A stretch of DNA of 64,000 nucleotides from Opisthorchis felineus (taxonomy: Eukaryota; Platyhelminthes; Trematoda; Opisthorchiida; Opisthorchiidae), in the NCBI GenBank assembly GCA_004794785.1, contig SJOL01008747.1, positions 66,612 through 130,611 on the forward strand, in the 5' to 3' direction. Positions 1 to 14,168 of this stretch are shown here, one piece after another. The notes under the pieces were generated by a model. The model was not told the origin of the DNA, ran no database searches, and saw only the letters and a list, made by a program, of their open reading frames with translations. Position 1 is the first letter of the stretch. Every line of letters starts with the position of its first letter. Both the position numbers and the translations under genes were made by a program.

Positions 1-3000
1 TGCTGAAAGTACGGGCGCAACCTGGGGTCAACGTAGGAAGTCTAAATAGATGGAACGGTAGCTAAGCGGTTGAAATAGTTTCTTACTTGGAGGCTTACAT
101 ATCGTGAGGATTGTTAGTTTGGTTTCTAAAGTTCTCTTTCTTCAGAACTTGGACAGTCAAACAGCGGTGTTTTCCTCTGTTCTTATTTGTTTTCCGAGAT
201 GACCTAGTTACTGAGAAGGAGTCAAATGAACAAAGAGGATGGCCTCTGCTGAAGCGGGTCGAGCAGGACAGGCAGAACGGCACTAATATTTCCCTGTATG
301 TACGTTGTATAACATGTATATATTATATATGATTTTCGTTTTCTGAAGCCGACTTTGGTTATCATATTAGATGCACTGACATTCATTCGTTTTCGTGAAC
401 GCATCCGGTAATCATGTTGTTGAACTCTACATAACTTTGCCTTACTGTAAACCTGGGGGAAATGCCTTTTTTTCATGTAAGCACAGAGCCTGTTTTGGTA
501 ATATCCGTCCAGTGTAGTGATGTGTTTACGGCGGGATCGGTTAACTGGATCAAATATATTGATTCAGTGCTGTTTTGCCTTACAGTAAGTTGCAGTTTTC
601 ACGATTGGTTAGTACTGTGCACTCGCCGAAAGGTGACCGCATTCTAGAAAGCAAGCTAGTTTGCAAGCATGATATCCCTCACTATACTAAAACAAACAGT
701 GTTCGAATGCTGCTTAGTCATGTGAAGTATGGCCTTTTTCACAGATGGATGGTCCTTAAATGGGTTCGGATGAGATGAAAACATTTTGGCATCGTGAGTT
801 TCTGGTTCGCATTCAAAATAACGAAAAACACTCAACTAATATGTTAAATGTAGTGGCTTGACGCTGCTATTACAAAGTGTCGTTTTTCGTGGAACACTAG
901 CTGACAGCTGTCCTTATTCTGATTATGAGTCAATTAAGAAAACAATGGGCACATCAAACAGTTAGTCTTAAGCAGTCGGAAACGAAGAACGCATCAGTCA
1001 TGAAACGCATTCGATTACCGGAATTAACTACCCTCCAAACGTTAGGCAACGATAAAGGGTAGTTTGTCCAAACACGTGTGAATAATTGCTAACCCTAACA
1101 GCACGATCGACCTGAGACCGTCCTCCAGATTCGCAATTTTCATGCAACCCCCAAAACTGTGAGTCCTACCTGTCATCACATTTACTAGTCGGCATTCAGA
1201 ATAGAATGCGGTCCACACCGAATAGAAGTAAAATGCGAGGATGTTTGTAGACAGGCGAAACGACGTCGAATCGTACTCTGGTGCGATACAATATATTCTC
1301 CATACCAGAGCGGTTAGGCTGAGCAACCAAAGTCTGTTGACCAGATTCACCTTACGAGAAACACGAAACTGGATCGTGTCTTTGAGTTCAAACCTTTCTG
1401 TTCTGTAACGACTAAACTTTGATCATCACTGTGAGTAAACCTACTGCCTTTTTATACTTCAAGCCCATCCGTTATAGTCCTAAGTGGAGTCCATACATCT
1501 TGTTACCACACAACGATGAATCGTTCGGTGATGGGGTTCGCTGGGAGTGTCTTTTTGAGTAAGTATTAATAATAGTTCATTCACAGTGCTGCACCAGTGA
1601 ATTGTTGAACATTAAATTTGGTCACTTATTGTTAGACCAAACCTGTACCACCGTTTCTTACTATACAATACATTTACCCGTCCACGCAAACCGTGTAGTT
1701 CTAAAAGTCTACGCGCTGGCTTCGCTTTTCTCTCATCAAAACCTCTCCCGATATTGCTTCCATCACAAGCAAATTTTTACACCTTGCTGCTTTTTAGTAC
1801 TGGGCCTCGTCACTCTCGTGCATCGCGAACTTATAAAATAGTGAATTCGTTGCCCGTCGCGGTTTGATCCGTTCGTCCATTAACGAACTTCTCAACCTCC
1901 ATTGCCATTTTCAGCTTCCTTTGTTACCTTTCAGATAAATCATGACGACCAGACTGAGTAAACTTCCACTTGACGTTCAAGCGCTCCTCTCTCTAAAAGT
2001 TCCATACTTGCCAGCGCAAGTGTCACCCTTTGTCTTAAATATTAGCATTCAAGCGAAGCCATAATAAGGTCATTCTTCTAAATCTTCCACGACCACCAAA
2101 TTCAGGCATTTCCACATGGCAACGGCAACTCCTTTTTCCGTCGATTTCCATATGAAGAAAATTCTACCAATTTTTCGCTAAATGTTCTGGTCCCGTCTTC
2201 ACTAATTCATTTGTCTATCCTTTCCAGACCATTAACGAATTTCGGGTCTCATTTGTCTCATTGTACTTCCGCAAGCGTCGATTTGATAGTGTTCCTTATC
2301 ATTTTTGAGGACTGAACTATATGTTCACGTTGACATAACCTTGTAAAAAATTTTCCTCGGTGCTTTCCGCACCAGTCATAAGTGAATTTCGACAATCAAT
2401 ATTCCATTTTTCGGAGTCTTATTTCAGTTCACTGCAAGCCCTTTTACTCACCAAACTGAAACAGTTCTCACTTATTTTCTCCTCTACGACATCGTTTTGG
2501 GTCATCCGATATTGCACATTAAACCACATAGAGGCACTACCCGATGTTTTGGCCATTTTCATAGATCCCTCTCATTTCTGCGACTGATAAGACGACAACA
2601 CGATGTAGTTGCGTTAAGACTTATTATGGAGTGTTGTGACAACATGGGAACCACACTATTGGCATATAACTAGTTTATCTCTACATGTAACGTTCGCCAA
2701 CAAAGACCTGTTAGGGACGTGTGAAGAGGAAATCAACATTATCTTTGTATGTGCTGTCTGGTTTCTCACTTGGAATACAACCAATGCAAATAACCATCGG
2801 TCGATTGCCCTCACCTAATAAGGTACACAGAGTGATAGGATTGATGCAGTATAGCAATAACTGTACTCAACATTTGAATCGGGAAACACTAGTCATCGAA
2901 GCCATGGGGAAAAGGATCTGGAACATTCTGCGACGGGAACTGCTGGGAAGATTTTGTAAATAGTTTGTGAATATCTGGTGTCAGAAACCTACTCTGAGGA

Positions 3001-3504
3001 ATTTTTTATGTCTTACGGACCAACATATACGTTGATGAGACATGTTAGTTCTCATACATAAATATATACAATAAAAGCGGAAATACAGGCTCATAGAATG
3101 GGATTTAAAACTGGGCCCGGTGACTCTCTGATCTACTGCACTATGAGCCAAACTTGCTAAAACACTTTTTTGTCGTCGCACAAGCGCCGGGACTCTGCAT
3201 CGACTTGTGAGAATTCGAGTTGCTGAAGCAGTGATAAAAAAATATCACTGCTTTTAGTTACGCCAGTAGGACCAGACATTCGGATACCATGCCTGACGCA
3301 TGTTACGCGGTGAAGCAAACTGCCGGTCAATAGAGGTCTCAACTGTGAATTCTAGCCCTGTGTTTGCCTTTTTTTTGCATCCTGCTTGCTGTGGTTCTTG
3401 GTGAATGCAATTTGAATCCTCGCCTCCTATATATATCTTAGCTTCCACGTTTACCCGTTTGTTTTTCAAAAGCTAAATGGCCAAACAAATTAACAATTGT
3501 AGGC
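1..3504. other. No gene or repeat recognised
   Basis: Only short, unrelated open frames (100 codons or fewer) occur on both strands, without splice-bounded exons or mobile-element motifs that I can support. The sequence is AT-rich intergenic or intronic DNA. Confidence 0.6.
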
Positions 3505-3670
3505 AGGTGATGGATTCGTAGAATTCGCGTTCACATTGTTCTCGTTTGAACAGCTGTCCTCCTTCCCGGTTGCAATTAGTCGAGGGGGTCCGCAACAAAG
3601 GAAGGGCGCACAGGGCACGGGTCGCACTCCTTTTTAGAGCTCATCAGTGCACATTCTTTATTTGGTGAAC
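3505..3670 (-). mobile_element. SINE family I, headless copy
   Basis: The plus strand shows TAGAATTCGCGTTCACATTG, CTCGTTTGAACAG and TTTTTAGAGCTCATCAG. These align in order with the body of the SINE at 4405-4660, but the tRNA-like head is missing. About 75% similarity by eye suggests an older copy. Confidence 0.6.
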
Positions 3671-4404
3671 TTAGCAGATAGTGCCCCAGAAATTATTCTC
3701 ATACACATTTTTCGGCAGAGTGTAATATGTCTCTTCTTTTAACTCGAAATTAATGTTGAGTTCAGAAACAAATGCTTGTCATCAGATTAAAAGGGTGATC
3801 CAACTGCGCAGTTACATGCAGACATGCTTTTGGGCCATGCACTTTGAGTGCCAGTAGGCTTACTGTTCAGCCATTAGTTAAATTTGAGTTGAAACAAAGC
3901 CACATTGCCGGGTGCAATCAAGTAATGCATGTGAGCATAGTGCTTTCCCCCTGATGATGTTTGTTGCAGGATGAATTTTGGCATTTATTTGCATTATGCT
4001 CACATTACAAAGCAATCCAAGAGATTAGGCTCACATGACATTAAATCAGATGTCAGGCTCATAAGGAAAACCTTGATCACGGGTTGTAAATGTTGGCTAC
4101 ATATGTCCGAGGGAACCAATTTCTGAGCATTGTTCTTTTTGACGAGAAGTAGATTTATTATTGGACTGCATTGGTTCCAGTTACTCTTTCCAAATGACAA
4201 ACGCTAAAACAAGTCAGGATATGCGCCACGAAGAAAGGCAAATGAAAAGTGACATTGTGCTGCTTATAATAGCATTCGTTATTAAGAGGAACCAGTTAAC
4301 CGAAACTACTTACTTCCGTTCGGAAGTAGTAGTTCGAGCTGAAGATTACAAATCTTCTAGAGCACCGTAAAGGAAGTCGACGTTTCAATAGGATGCTTTT
4401 TTAT

Positions 4405-4660
4405 TTGCAAGTGATTGCAGGATTGGTAGAATTCACACCCACATCACTCTCGTTTGAACAGTCCTGTTCGTGTCCTGTCGCAGTTGGTCGGGTGAGTCCA
4501 TACCAAAAGGGTGAAGCACTGGACCAGAATTTCGCCCCTTTTAGAGCTCAGCAGCAGTACATATCCTTGGTCGCGCCAAGGTTTGAACTCCGGACATGTG
4601 ACGTACGAGGTGAGCGTGTTATCACTACTCAACCAGCGCATGCTGGACCCACCTGAATTA
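4405..4660 (-). mobile_element. tRNA-derived SINE, family I (best copy)
   Basis: On the minus strand the head carries an A-box-like GCGCTGGTTGAGTAGTG and a B-box-like GGAGTTCAAACC about 50 bp apart, as in tRNA-derived SINE promoters. The body (CTCTAAAAGGGGCGAAATT, then GTTCAAACGAGAGTGATG) is shared with copies near 3.5 and 23.95 kb. The tail ends near 4405 without a clear poly(A) or repeat tract. Confidence 0.7.
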
Positions 4661-7525
4661 TGACGTGTAAACAGGCGAACGCGTTTACGATGGGTGATGT
4701 TATTTGTTTGCCCGACGCCTCGAACGACCACCCCGTTTATGTCCTGGTTGTATCGACCGATGGACCCGCCTGTCAGGACTTCCTAGTCAGACGCTTTCCT
4801 GAGACACCAAGGGTAAACGGAATTCAAATATTTGGCTATTTCAACAATGCGCAAAAGTACTTACCGAAAGAGCGTACTTCATCGTTCATATTATGAGGGT
4901 TGTTTCCAAATATGAACTGTAGGCTAATGCTGTTACATACATTTAAGTCGGGAGGTGAAGCATACGACGGAATCGAATATGATGACCGAATCTGAAAGAC
5001 GGCATAAAACACAAAGCAGTTGTTATGTCATCTGAAGGCCCGATGGAGTTTTATAATGCCTCTGGCAGTATATGGTGATAAATATTGTACGACAAGATTA
5101 TCCAGTCAAGGAAGAATAATTTGGTTTCCCATACCCAAGCACATGATGAGTGGGGAAGGGTTTTTGAGTAATTTGGTTCGGTGTAACATTTGTCCACCCT
5201 CTTCTACATCAAATTAGCCTGTTGACATCTGGGCGATATTTTCTGACAAGTTGTGGAAGTTGCACCACGGACCTGGTACCAGCACCAATTGTCTGCGCAT
5301 GTTGATATTCACCGGGCAGCCCTAAGGAGGGTACATGTGAAATTCAAGAACACGTGTGTAATTGTAAAACCCAGCTGTGTCCGCAACAACTAATCCAGCA
5401 ATGCTTTCTTTCGGTCAGGGTTTCCTCCAAGTGAACTTTGTCCAGCTTTCTTCTACACCACGTCTGTGGAGTCACCCATTCAAAAGACAATTTGTCGTTT
5501 TCAGTGGTAATCCAGATGTGATCATCAACGTTCGAACAAACGTGACAGGACCCCAGTTTAGGGAGGGCATCCTCAAGAACAATCTGTAGGTTTGGCGAAA
5601 GCGGGTGTGCAATCTGATGTCAAACCTAACTATTCGGTCATCAAAGTTTTAACAACCCATCCACCTGGTTTGCAATTCCTAACATAGTCAAAATGGGTGT
5701 CACTAAAAAGTGGCTTTTCTCAATTGATTTTGAGAGACAACCGCTTGTATCACAGGTCATCTCCTTCCTGTTGGCGTATTGTAACCCATAAACGTTCAGC
5801 GGTTGGTAGCAACTGCGTATTCTTCAATTATTTTGCCCATTGACTCATGGGTCATTTGGATCTTATTAAGTCCTACTGACTTACTCACAGAGTTAATCGC
5901 CGCTTCATCCAGTGATACGTCAACTCTAAAAGTCTCATTAATAATAGAACTTTTTGAGTTTCTATAAAACATTCAGACATAACCGAATGAACGTGATATG
6001 CTATTTTGGCGTGCGAGTGAAATTCACAATCTTAACAAGTACGATCCACGTGCGAACGAGAAGCAAGCCAATAATAGAATCCAAAAAACATGATTTAGAG
6101 ACATGGTAACATTTTCGACTGATTTGCGACTCGATTTCGTTAGGTTCTACAACAAGGATCCAGGGAAACACAAGAACTCGTTTGTGAGTCAGAGCCATGT
6201 GATCCACTGTGGGGAGCTGTATGTATCACTTACGTTTATAAATTGACAACAACATTCCAATGCGAAATACTTGAAGAATTGAGTGTAAACAATTGTAACG
6301 AAAACACGAACTTATGAGGTGTGCTTCATGGAGATAGAATTGTAGAGTCAAGGTAGGTGAGCAGCTCACTTACTGCACGTTTTTCTCACAACCTATGTGA
6401 ATACAAATCGTGGCCATAAATGATAGAACAGCGCATTTCATCCAGGCCAAGTTTTGATAAACCATCTAGATGGAATGTCGGGCTATTCCTCACCGAGAGG
6501 GTAGCCTCATGCAATATATAGGTTATGGAAAATGCAGACGAGACAAGGTGACTGAAGTCAACAGCCTTTCCGACTGAAGTTCCATCTTCCACAAGGACAG
6601 TAGCGATTAACTGTTTTTGGTAAACTGAGTTCAGTCATCCATTATCCTGCTCTGTAGAAATGAATAAATTCCAACCCCAGACCCAATCGTCTCTGTGGTC
6701 ATTCTCCTAGAAAACCCATTGACGTTCGATTCCAAGGCTAGTACTACAGTCCGTAGTCTTCTCAGCAACAATATCAGATTCCCGTCGAATTCCTTTCTTA
6801 TAAATGTTCAGATATTCTTAACGCTGGTGACAGTCAACAGGGTCAGCTGAAGTGAATATGAAGCCCTTGTTAAAAAGTGGACGGAAACGCAAAAAGGACT
6901 CCTACTCGTGAAGGTGTAAAAGAAAATCCGGAGCATTACAGTGCACCCCACAGAATACCATAATGCAGGACATGTCGGCAGGCAACAATGTTCACCTGAA
7001 CTGTCCACCTACAACTCACGCCAAGACCGCAGTTATGACATCAAACTGCCTGCATGTTGCTGCCCCGGATATAAGAGGAAACAGCTTATCTAGTGTTTAT
7101 TTTTTAAGGTCATTCAGTGTACTGGTTGGTGTAAGCCTCTAGTCATGTATAAAATGAACTTACGATAGATAAGAAGGTGATAAGTCTGTTTCAGAATGAA
7201 ATGCGTTACGGCAAAATGAGTAGGATAAACTGAGTGGTCTTATATTTGGCCAGCTCGGCGAAGTCTCGTTTTGGCGAAGCAGTTAATGAATGGGACATGC
7301 GGTAAACGACGTAAATGGGTCAGGACCAAAATTCTAGGCTCATAATATGTGCATATTAGGTAACCTAGAAATGGTCGGACCGAAAAAGTATATGATTTGG
7401 CATGGAAACAGCGAATGGGGGCGTAAACCCTAGGGGATATGGTTGGCGCATAAACACGCAGGGAAGTGGTGGGAGCTATCAGCTGGCCTGAACATAATTG
7501 CATATCAAGAAGCATCAGCACTATT
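4661..7525. other. No gene or repeat recognised
   Basis: There are scattered short frames only. The longest, plus strand 4660-4896 (MTCKQANAFTMGDVICLPD), starts at the edge of the SINE and has no recognisable domain. Confidence 0.6.
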
Positions 7526-7566
7526 TCTTTACTATTTACTTTACTTTACTTTACCTTACTTTACTA
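7526..7566. repeat. (TTTAC)n tract, tail of RTE copy D
   Basis: An imperfect pentanucleotide array (TTTAC on the plus strand, GTAAA on the element strand) lies directly beyond the 3' end of the RTE copy at 7567-8640. RTE elements often end in short tandem repeats made during target-primed reverse transcription, so this is best read as the element tail. Confidence 0.8.
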
Positions 7567-8640
7567 TTTCTTTCCTTATAGTGAAGAAAGGAATAAAAGT
7601 GGATGGGGAACGGACCTAGTGCTAGCCTACCGCACATCCACACACTCATCCAGGCAACCTGGATAGAAACTGACAACGGGAACTCTAATGACATTGTTAT
7701 CAGCCATATCATGCACCGTCTCAAACCGGGCCCACTGAGCACGATACAAACCCCCGATCCCGGAAGGCGATTCACATCGACAGCACCCAAAATTTTCGTA
7801 ATCTCTTTCATACCCCTGTACTAGATCAACGGTTGCCCATCATTCTGGTTACGCCATTGTGATCTCGACAAGGAAGGCACCACGCTTTTCGGCAAAAGAT
7901 GCATGCTCAATACATGACGTAATCAACCCAGCTTCTGAGCTTCAATGGAAGTCTCCGTTACACAACCAAACACCCGCTTTCTAACTGCATCGTTATGGAT
8001 TCGCTGACACTACTTTACACGAGTTATGGTTCTGAGACAACGGTTTTCGAAAAGATGAGATGGTCTGACTTCCGCTGCTCGAACTGCCCAAGTGTGACAG
8101 CCATGAAACATAACAGCTCGCACTCTAGCCTGATACACATGTCCCTTGAGATTCAAGGATATATAACTTTGACGACATAGGTATCTCAAATTAGCCAACG
8201 CTCCACGGGCCTTACATATTCGTGCGTTGACATCGTAAGTCACACTACAATCAGAACTAATACAGCTTCTAGGATACGTAAAAAGCTTCATAACTTCGAG
8301 TGCCTTTCATTGGATTGTAAGTGACGCGTTCAGTAACTGCATGTCCAGAACAATGACCTTAAACGTTGTGAGTGAAAAGCGCATGCCAACGGACGTAATA
8401 ACTTTGATCAGTTCATTCCCTACACCTTCTTCTCCTCTTCAAAGACGAAAACGACGAAGCTAGCGTATTCCGAATCCACAAGATTTTTGTCAGCAGCCAT
8501 TTGAACGCCAGAGATGTGAAGACCTAGCGCTTGTCTCATTATAGTATCGATCACGAAACTAAATAGGAATGGAGTGACAATCCTCGACGGACACCACTTT
8601 GTGTACGGAAGATTTTGGAGAGCCAGTTATAGGTATCATG
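7567..8640 (-). mobile_element. RTE 3' fragment, 5'-truncated (copy D)
   Basis: This minus-strand copy of the RTE 3' half aligns with 43960-44890 of copy A. Coding remnants include the segment at 8291-8010 (SCISSDCSVTYDVNARICKA, then LKGHVYQARVRAV and a CHTWAVRAAEV stretch), which is the thumb and connection of the reverse transcriptase. Further downstream are remnants of the KEITKILGAVDVNRLPG type. The YADD position reads YASF (about 8449-8470), so the catalytic motif is lost. The 5' edge fades near 8640. The 3' end runs into a TTTAC repeat at 7526-7566, the expected simple-repeat tail. This copy keeps 152 bp that are missing from copy A. Confidence 0.85.
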
Positions 8641-9818
8641 GAAGGTCAAACAGACATTCCAGCTAAAATCCGTTGAAACATTTCACGCCTGTTGGAAGGT
8701 CTTTCTAAGAGCCGGGCTTTCGAGCAGACCTTCTTTGTACTCAGTGCCACTGACAGCAATCCACAAAAAGAATTTTAACCGACTTTTTGAAATGACTACC
8801 AACCTAACCAAGTCGATCAGCTGAGCGTCTTTGCAGCCGAACTCCATGCACTGGATTTTTATCTTGTTGGGGGACTGGGTCATTTTAACCTTTTGGTTAA
8901 CAATTCAGGCTGTTAAACCTCTGACAAAACATCCGCCGGTAGATCGCGAACAGCGACTTTACTTGAGGTTGTTGTGACCAGCTGACAAGACCCAAAAAGG
9001 AACAACGGCCTTATATGGCTAAGGTTCTTGAGGTTCGATCACGTTCTCACCACTTTTGCGTGTGTTATAGAAACCAAGCATGTGTATAGTAAAAAAAACC
9101 TGATTGTAGAAGATTTGCATCCAACCAGCCTTCTCACTTATGGTGCTCCCCCGAAAGTCATCGCCAGTCCTGGCCAAGAATACTCTAGTCAGAAAAACGC
9201 CCTCCCACGGAAGGTACCAGCTTTGAATGCAGAGATACACGAATGCCCCTAACTACTATGTTGGAAAATAAATGGTTCAAAGGCTAAAGTCCACGGAAGT
9301 CATTTTATTGACTTATAGGCAAGCATCTAAACTTTATTGCTGTCGAGGATGGGTAAAAAAGCCATCCACCAACGGTCTCGTCGTATGTAATGAAGGTTAC
9401 CTGCCCCGGACTGAAATAAAATAGGAATGGGCCATATCGTCCTTGAATTCCATTGTTTGGTAGTCGACAATTCCCACGTAATCAGAATGTCCTCGGTTTT
9501 CCACGGTTTGTACGCATCTCACACGCACTCGATGACAGATGTGTATTCTGGAACCCAGTAAAGCCACCCACATTTAAAAGGAGGTACTCACTGTAAGTTG
9601 ACAGATATCTTTGTATTCAACGTCATTCTTTGATGATGTACACAAGCCGTGAACATTCTAAAATTACACTGATTAAAAAGAATTTCCACAGCTAACTGAA
9701 TCGAAAGCTGCTTCCAGTATGCACTACATTAATTGAGTTTGGCAGACCACTGACCGGCACGTAAAGTACGGTGGTTCACGAAATGCAACAATTCCGAATA
9801 CACTGTCTTGAACGGAAC
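8641..9818. other. No gene recognised between RTE copy D and hammerhead copy
   Basis: The RTE homology fades at about 8640. The rest up to the hammerhead repeat at 9.8 kb shows no supported exon or repeat. Confidence 0.55.
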
Positions 9819-9935
9819 TACTCATAAGGTTGCCAAAAACTCTTCTACAACCCATGACCGGTTTCGTCCTTCTTCGGGCTCATCAAGTGAGCGCACTCCC
9901 CAAGTATCCATCAAACTGATGTTCTACTTAATCCC
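9819..9935 (-). ncRNA. Hammerhead repeat, decayed copy (9.8 kb)
   Basis: On the minus strand GATGAGCCCGAAGAAGGACG and GAAACCGGTC match the 50-kb ribozyme, with the GTC triplet preserved. The core reads TTGATGA instead of CTGATGA (9886-9880), so the invariant C3 is lost. Stem I is weak. Flanking sequence on both sides also aligns with the 50-kb copy (for example ACTACTCATAAGGTTGCC at about 9817), which shows the ribozyme is part of a larger dispersed repeat. Confidence 0.65.
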
Positions 9936-10559
9936 ACGTTGTTTGCAATTCGACACCAGAGTGGTATGCAAATAAGTGAATTTGTGGAATTCTGATTAGG
10001 ACTTTTATACACTTCAGCGATTACAAAAGTGTTTTGAAATAAGTGGTTTGTGGGTCGATTTCTTTAAACAAAGTCTTTTTTTTCGTTTTCACCGGCTGCA
10101 CTTCAGAAGATTTATTCCAGACAGATTAGTTGTACTGAGTCACGGACACCCGTTAACGTTCGTAGGTTGAATAGCCTACTGAGTTGTACTGTCGGTAAGC
10201 GCCAAATTTAACTTTACACCGTGACTCTTCTTGAAAGCTGTGTCGGGAGAGCCATAACAGACTTGTATCACACGCCACGTTTGAGGTCCAACTCCCTGGG
10301 TGGCCAAGACTATGCACGGCTGATGGGCTCTATAAGAACGAAACTTTAGCCAGGCGTTCAACACTTTAGTGGGAACCAACCAGAATAATTGAGCCAGGAC
10401 AGAATCAGTAATGTTCAGACGAGTATAGTTACAAACATCGCAAATCCTCAAACTTCATGCAATTTTATAATGTTTCGGAATACTGTTAAATGTCACTTTC
10501 TCCTGGAGTCTTCTTTGATCAGATGCCTTGGTTTATGTTGTAAACTATATCATTATTCG

Positions 10560-10605
10560 GGGAATGTCTACCCAAAGGCAAGAAACCGATAGTGGACTGT
10601 CCTGA
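10560..10605 (+). ncRNA. Hammerhead repeat, 3' remnant (10.6 kb)
   Basis: A 23-bp segment at 10579-10601 (AAGAAACCGATAGTGGACTG plus flanking bases) is identical to 15923-15945. It corresponds to the GAAA and stem I part of the hammerhead. The CTGATGA half is not recognisable. Confidence 0.45.
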
Positions 10606-13600
10606 GTTTTTGTCGTTTATGGTTACGCCACATAGAAGTCTGATAAATAACCGCCTGCAGTTCTGTTTGTATGTCAACATTTAACCAAAACAGCTCGGAA
10701 GTAAACGTCAAAACGAATAACAAACATGTTAGATTGTGCAAACCCAAGTCGCATAGATGGTTCGCTAATTTTCAGCAGATCTTACGTGCGTGTGGTCAAC
10801 CGGTTGGGTTTTTAATGAACCACCTGCTGGTAACCGTCTCAGGTTCTGGTTTGTCTTTGTGCAGCTTTGGAATGAATGATGTGCCGATCAAGCTCGCAGC
10901 ACTCGCTCGCCCTTGGAATGTTCGAAACAACATTGTTACCTGGCTTGTAGTAAGCCGGTAAATTGGAAGTCATTAGAGGATAATGGTAACATTGATTTTT
11001 CCCGGCCAATTGTTCGTGCGCTACTCTTCACATCAAAATACTTGGTGATGAACTGATTGTTGTGATTGATAGTACAAAAACACGAGAAGTCGTAGAGCGA
11101 TAAAAAAAATAGATATGTACATTCCACTGAATGGATTCAATCTGGAATTGTGAAGGACATGCATCCGAAACACATCGATTATCATAGCTGGTGATTTGTT
11201 AGCGATAATAGATCAAATGATTTGGTATTTCTGGCGCGGTGTAATCTTGATTTTTGATCTTGATTCTTCTGCAAAACCTGTCTAGTCTGTAAACCGCTCC
11301 CGAGTTCATAAAATTAGTTTTCTCTAGGACGGAAGTATAGATGTCCACGGCAGTCTGAAGATGCATCGAAACGAATACAATGCACGAGCATGCCAAGGTG
11401 CAACATGTGCACGAATTTCTTTACTCTACTTCAATTAAATACGACAATACATTCCCTTCATTCTTAGGGCTACTTAGTGTCATCGGTAAATCAGAGTATT
11501 TAAGGGTGACATCACACCAAGCGCGATATTACAAACTTTGTTTCAGTTGTACAGGTTTCTCACTAAACTTGTATAACAGTGGAGACGCACTTTTCGAATC
11601 CTCAGGAACAAGAAATAGTAAAATTATTATGATTTCTCATAATAAACCTTATTTCATTCAAAACATGGACTTGAATCGATGAGAATCGATGAACAACGAA
11701 TTATGCAATGCGACTAGTGAAAAAGTTATATCTACACAAGGCGACGCCAAGTAAGAACAAGAATAGTCTTGACGGGATCCAAGATTGAGCGAAATTCTGG
11801 TGCAGTTAAAGCCAACTTTCCTTTTTTTCATTTCACAATGTTTACTTTGGCTTTATTTACATAAGTTTCTTGGACAACTTTGTGCTAAACAGCGCGCGTA
11901 GAAGGACATAGGAGGGTGGCGTGTCCAAAACCATTTTACAGGTGATTCGGCTTTTTTAGTGTCTGGAGGAATTCTGGATCAGGTCTCTCAAGGTTAGAAA
12001 TCTTATCACTCTGAGAATGGTGCGGAACTGAAAGAAAGATGAGATTCATGGACAGCGTCTAGCATACATCAATCATTTCAAAGCGAAAACCAAAGATAAA
12101 TGGCAGGGTGCCTTCAGTCGTTACGCTGTAGTTCACCAATGTTGTGACCATGGTTTTGTTTTCTGTACGTCTGCAGTAACATAAGATTTGAGCAATAGTA
12201 CATGACCAAGTTTACTGTTTGTCATAGCACTCACAAGGTAGTTGTCATCCTGTGATAGGATGTGCTCGTATCCACTTGACTTCCTTGGGGACGTGGAGTC
12301 GCTCGTTCTTAGAAAAGCGTTAGGCTTGCTAGACCTCATGGGTCTATTCATAGCTCGCCATAAAGCAGTTTATTTATTTGCTAATGTTCCTTCTATCTGA
12401 CTGAACTTTTTTGCTGGCCATGGTATTTGCGGAAAAGACTTGAACTTGTACTCAGTCGGCTCCTTTGTTTCGTCCTCATTTGGCCATCAGAAATGTCTAC
12501 AGTCACGCCATATTGGTTACAGGACTGTTTGACTTTCTATGGATACTAGTTGAAAGTGATAGCTGAAGTTTATTAGATTAGCAGATCAACTGTGTACTTC
12601 TCGCCGAACACTACGAGTGTTTACTGTAAGCTATGACACAGAGAGTTGCCAGTTTTCATGCGGATCCCTGAATGGCATACATACTGAAACAAATCGTTCT
12701 GCCTACAATATGAAAATAGTGTAGTTTTAGCTAAATGTAGTTGAGTTCTATATTGTTCGGCTAATGAAAAGCAGCATCATTGGATTCCGTGTCGCCATTT
12801 GGTGTCAATTAAACTGATGGTTAAACAAGAGTCGACCTACAGCCAATTTATCAAAGTCCAATGTGGAGCGCAGCGCAGATAAAAAATGGCTGATAGATGC
12901 AATTCATCAAAAGCTTTTGATTCGATTTTATTTACAATCGAGTGTTACAAACTGGGTAGTTTCAAACAAACGACGGTGTCAGCAGTCAGAGTGTTTGCAA
13001 AATTTAGTCGTGACGATTTTCTTCCACTGTGTTCATCCTGAAAATTGTCCAAACTAGTACTTTGGCATCTGAAGTGCGCAATGCACCGTTTAATTGCACA
13101 ACAAGGTCGTCTTTCTTTGGGATCGGAAGTGCACCATAATCCGAATAAATTTACAGACCATGAGCCTTGAAGAAACATAAACAAATACCAGTCCTACTTA
13201 AATTATACCAACGACATGCTACTTACTGTTTTACTGGCTACGTTTCAGGGAGTTCCTATTTTGCCAACCTGTGCCCCGTGCCATGTGTTTTCACAATTAC
13301 CGTAAAATGATTCACGAATGGCCAAAAATACAAATATATATTTACATAGGGAGAAAATTGTACTGACGCCTCAAGTCTAGACAAACTAGTGGTTAGTTTA
13401 TATCGCAACGTTCAGTGGAATCACAACTGATCACAGTTAAATCACCAGAATCTCACAAGATAATCGCGGCGGATTTGAATGACAGGTGATGTCGGGTATC
13501 AGTTGTCAGTTCACGAGTTTGCATTCCTTGCATGAAAGGTTTGATTAGACACTGAATTCCCTGCCATTCACTCTGGCTACTTTGCACACCGATCTTTCAC

Positions 13601-14168
13601 AATACTTGCGCAGATTCTATCAAACTCAAGTCTAGCCTATCCTTGTGAATTATGTTGCACTAACAGGCAGTTGTTCCATGAGAAGGAACTTCTTAAATTA
13701 AACCACATGCTAGGTAGGCATTTTGGGTGCATGAGCCCTCGGTTGGGTGCTTCGTCGACCTCTTTCCTGGAAAATGGGTCTCACTGAAGAAATAGATGAT
13801 GGTAAAATGAATAGTCTTCTCGTGAATTAAGTATACAAATACCCTATTTAATCTCTCTATGAACCTCCGAGGAGTTAGTCCCCAAGTGAAATTTTTGCTG
13901 CATCATCAGGTTTGGTAATTAATAATCCTGTTGGAAAATATGAGATTCTGATGGTTTTTCGAGTTGAAATTCCCCATGGTCTGGTCGTCTGCCGACTTGG
14001 ACACTGGTAACTCAATCCCCGTCGAAAAAGCTGCCCAAAACCTGGAGGACAGCTGCCAATCATTCGAATGTGATGCGCTACACACACAAGATTCTCGCAT
14101 CCCCGCTTCATCTTATCCACAGAATACGTATCCTTGTTAGATGGTGGTTAAAAGTGCATAAGACTTAC
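10606..14168. other. No gene recognised
   Basis: Only short frames are seen. A minus-strand frame at 14120-13875 (GCENLVCVAHHIRMIGSC, then PPGFGQLFRRGLSYQC) is cysteine-containing and in frame with the candidate exon at 14.2 kb beyond a stop codon. It could be a further exon, but clear splice sites were not found. Confidence 0.5.
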
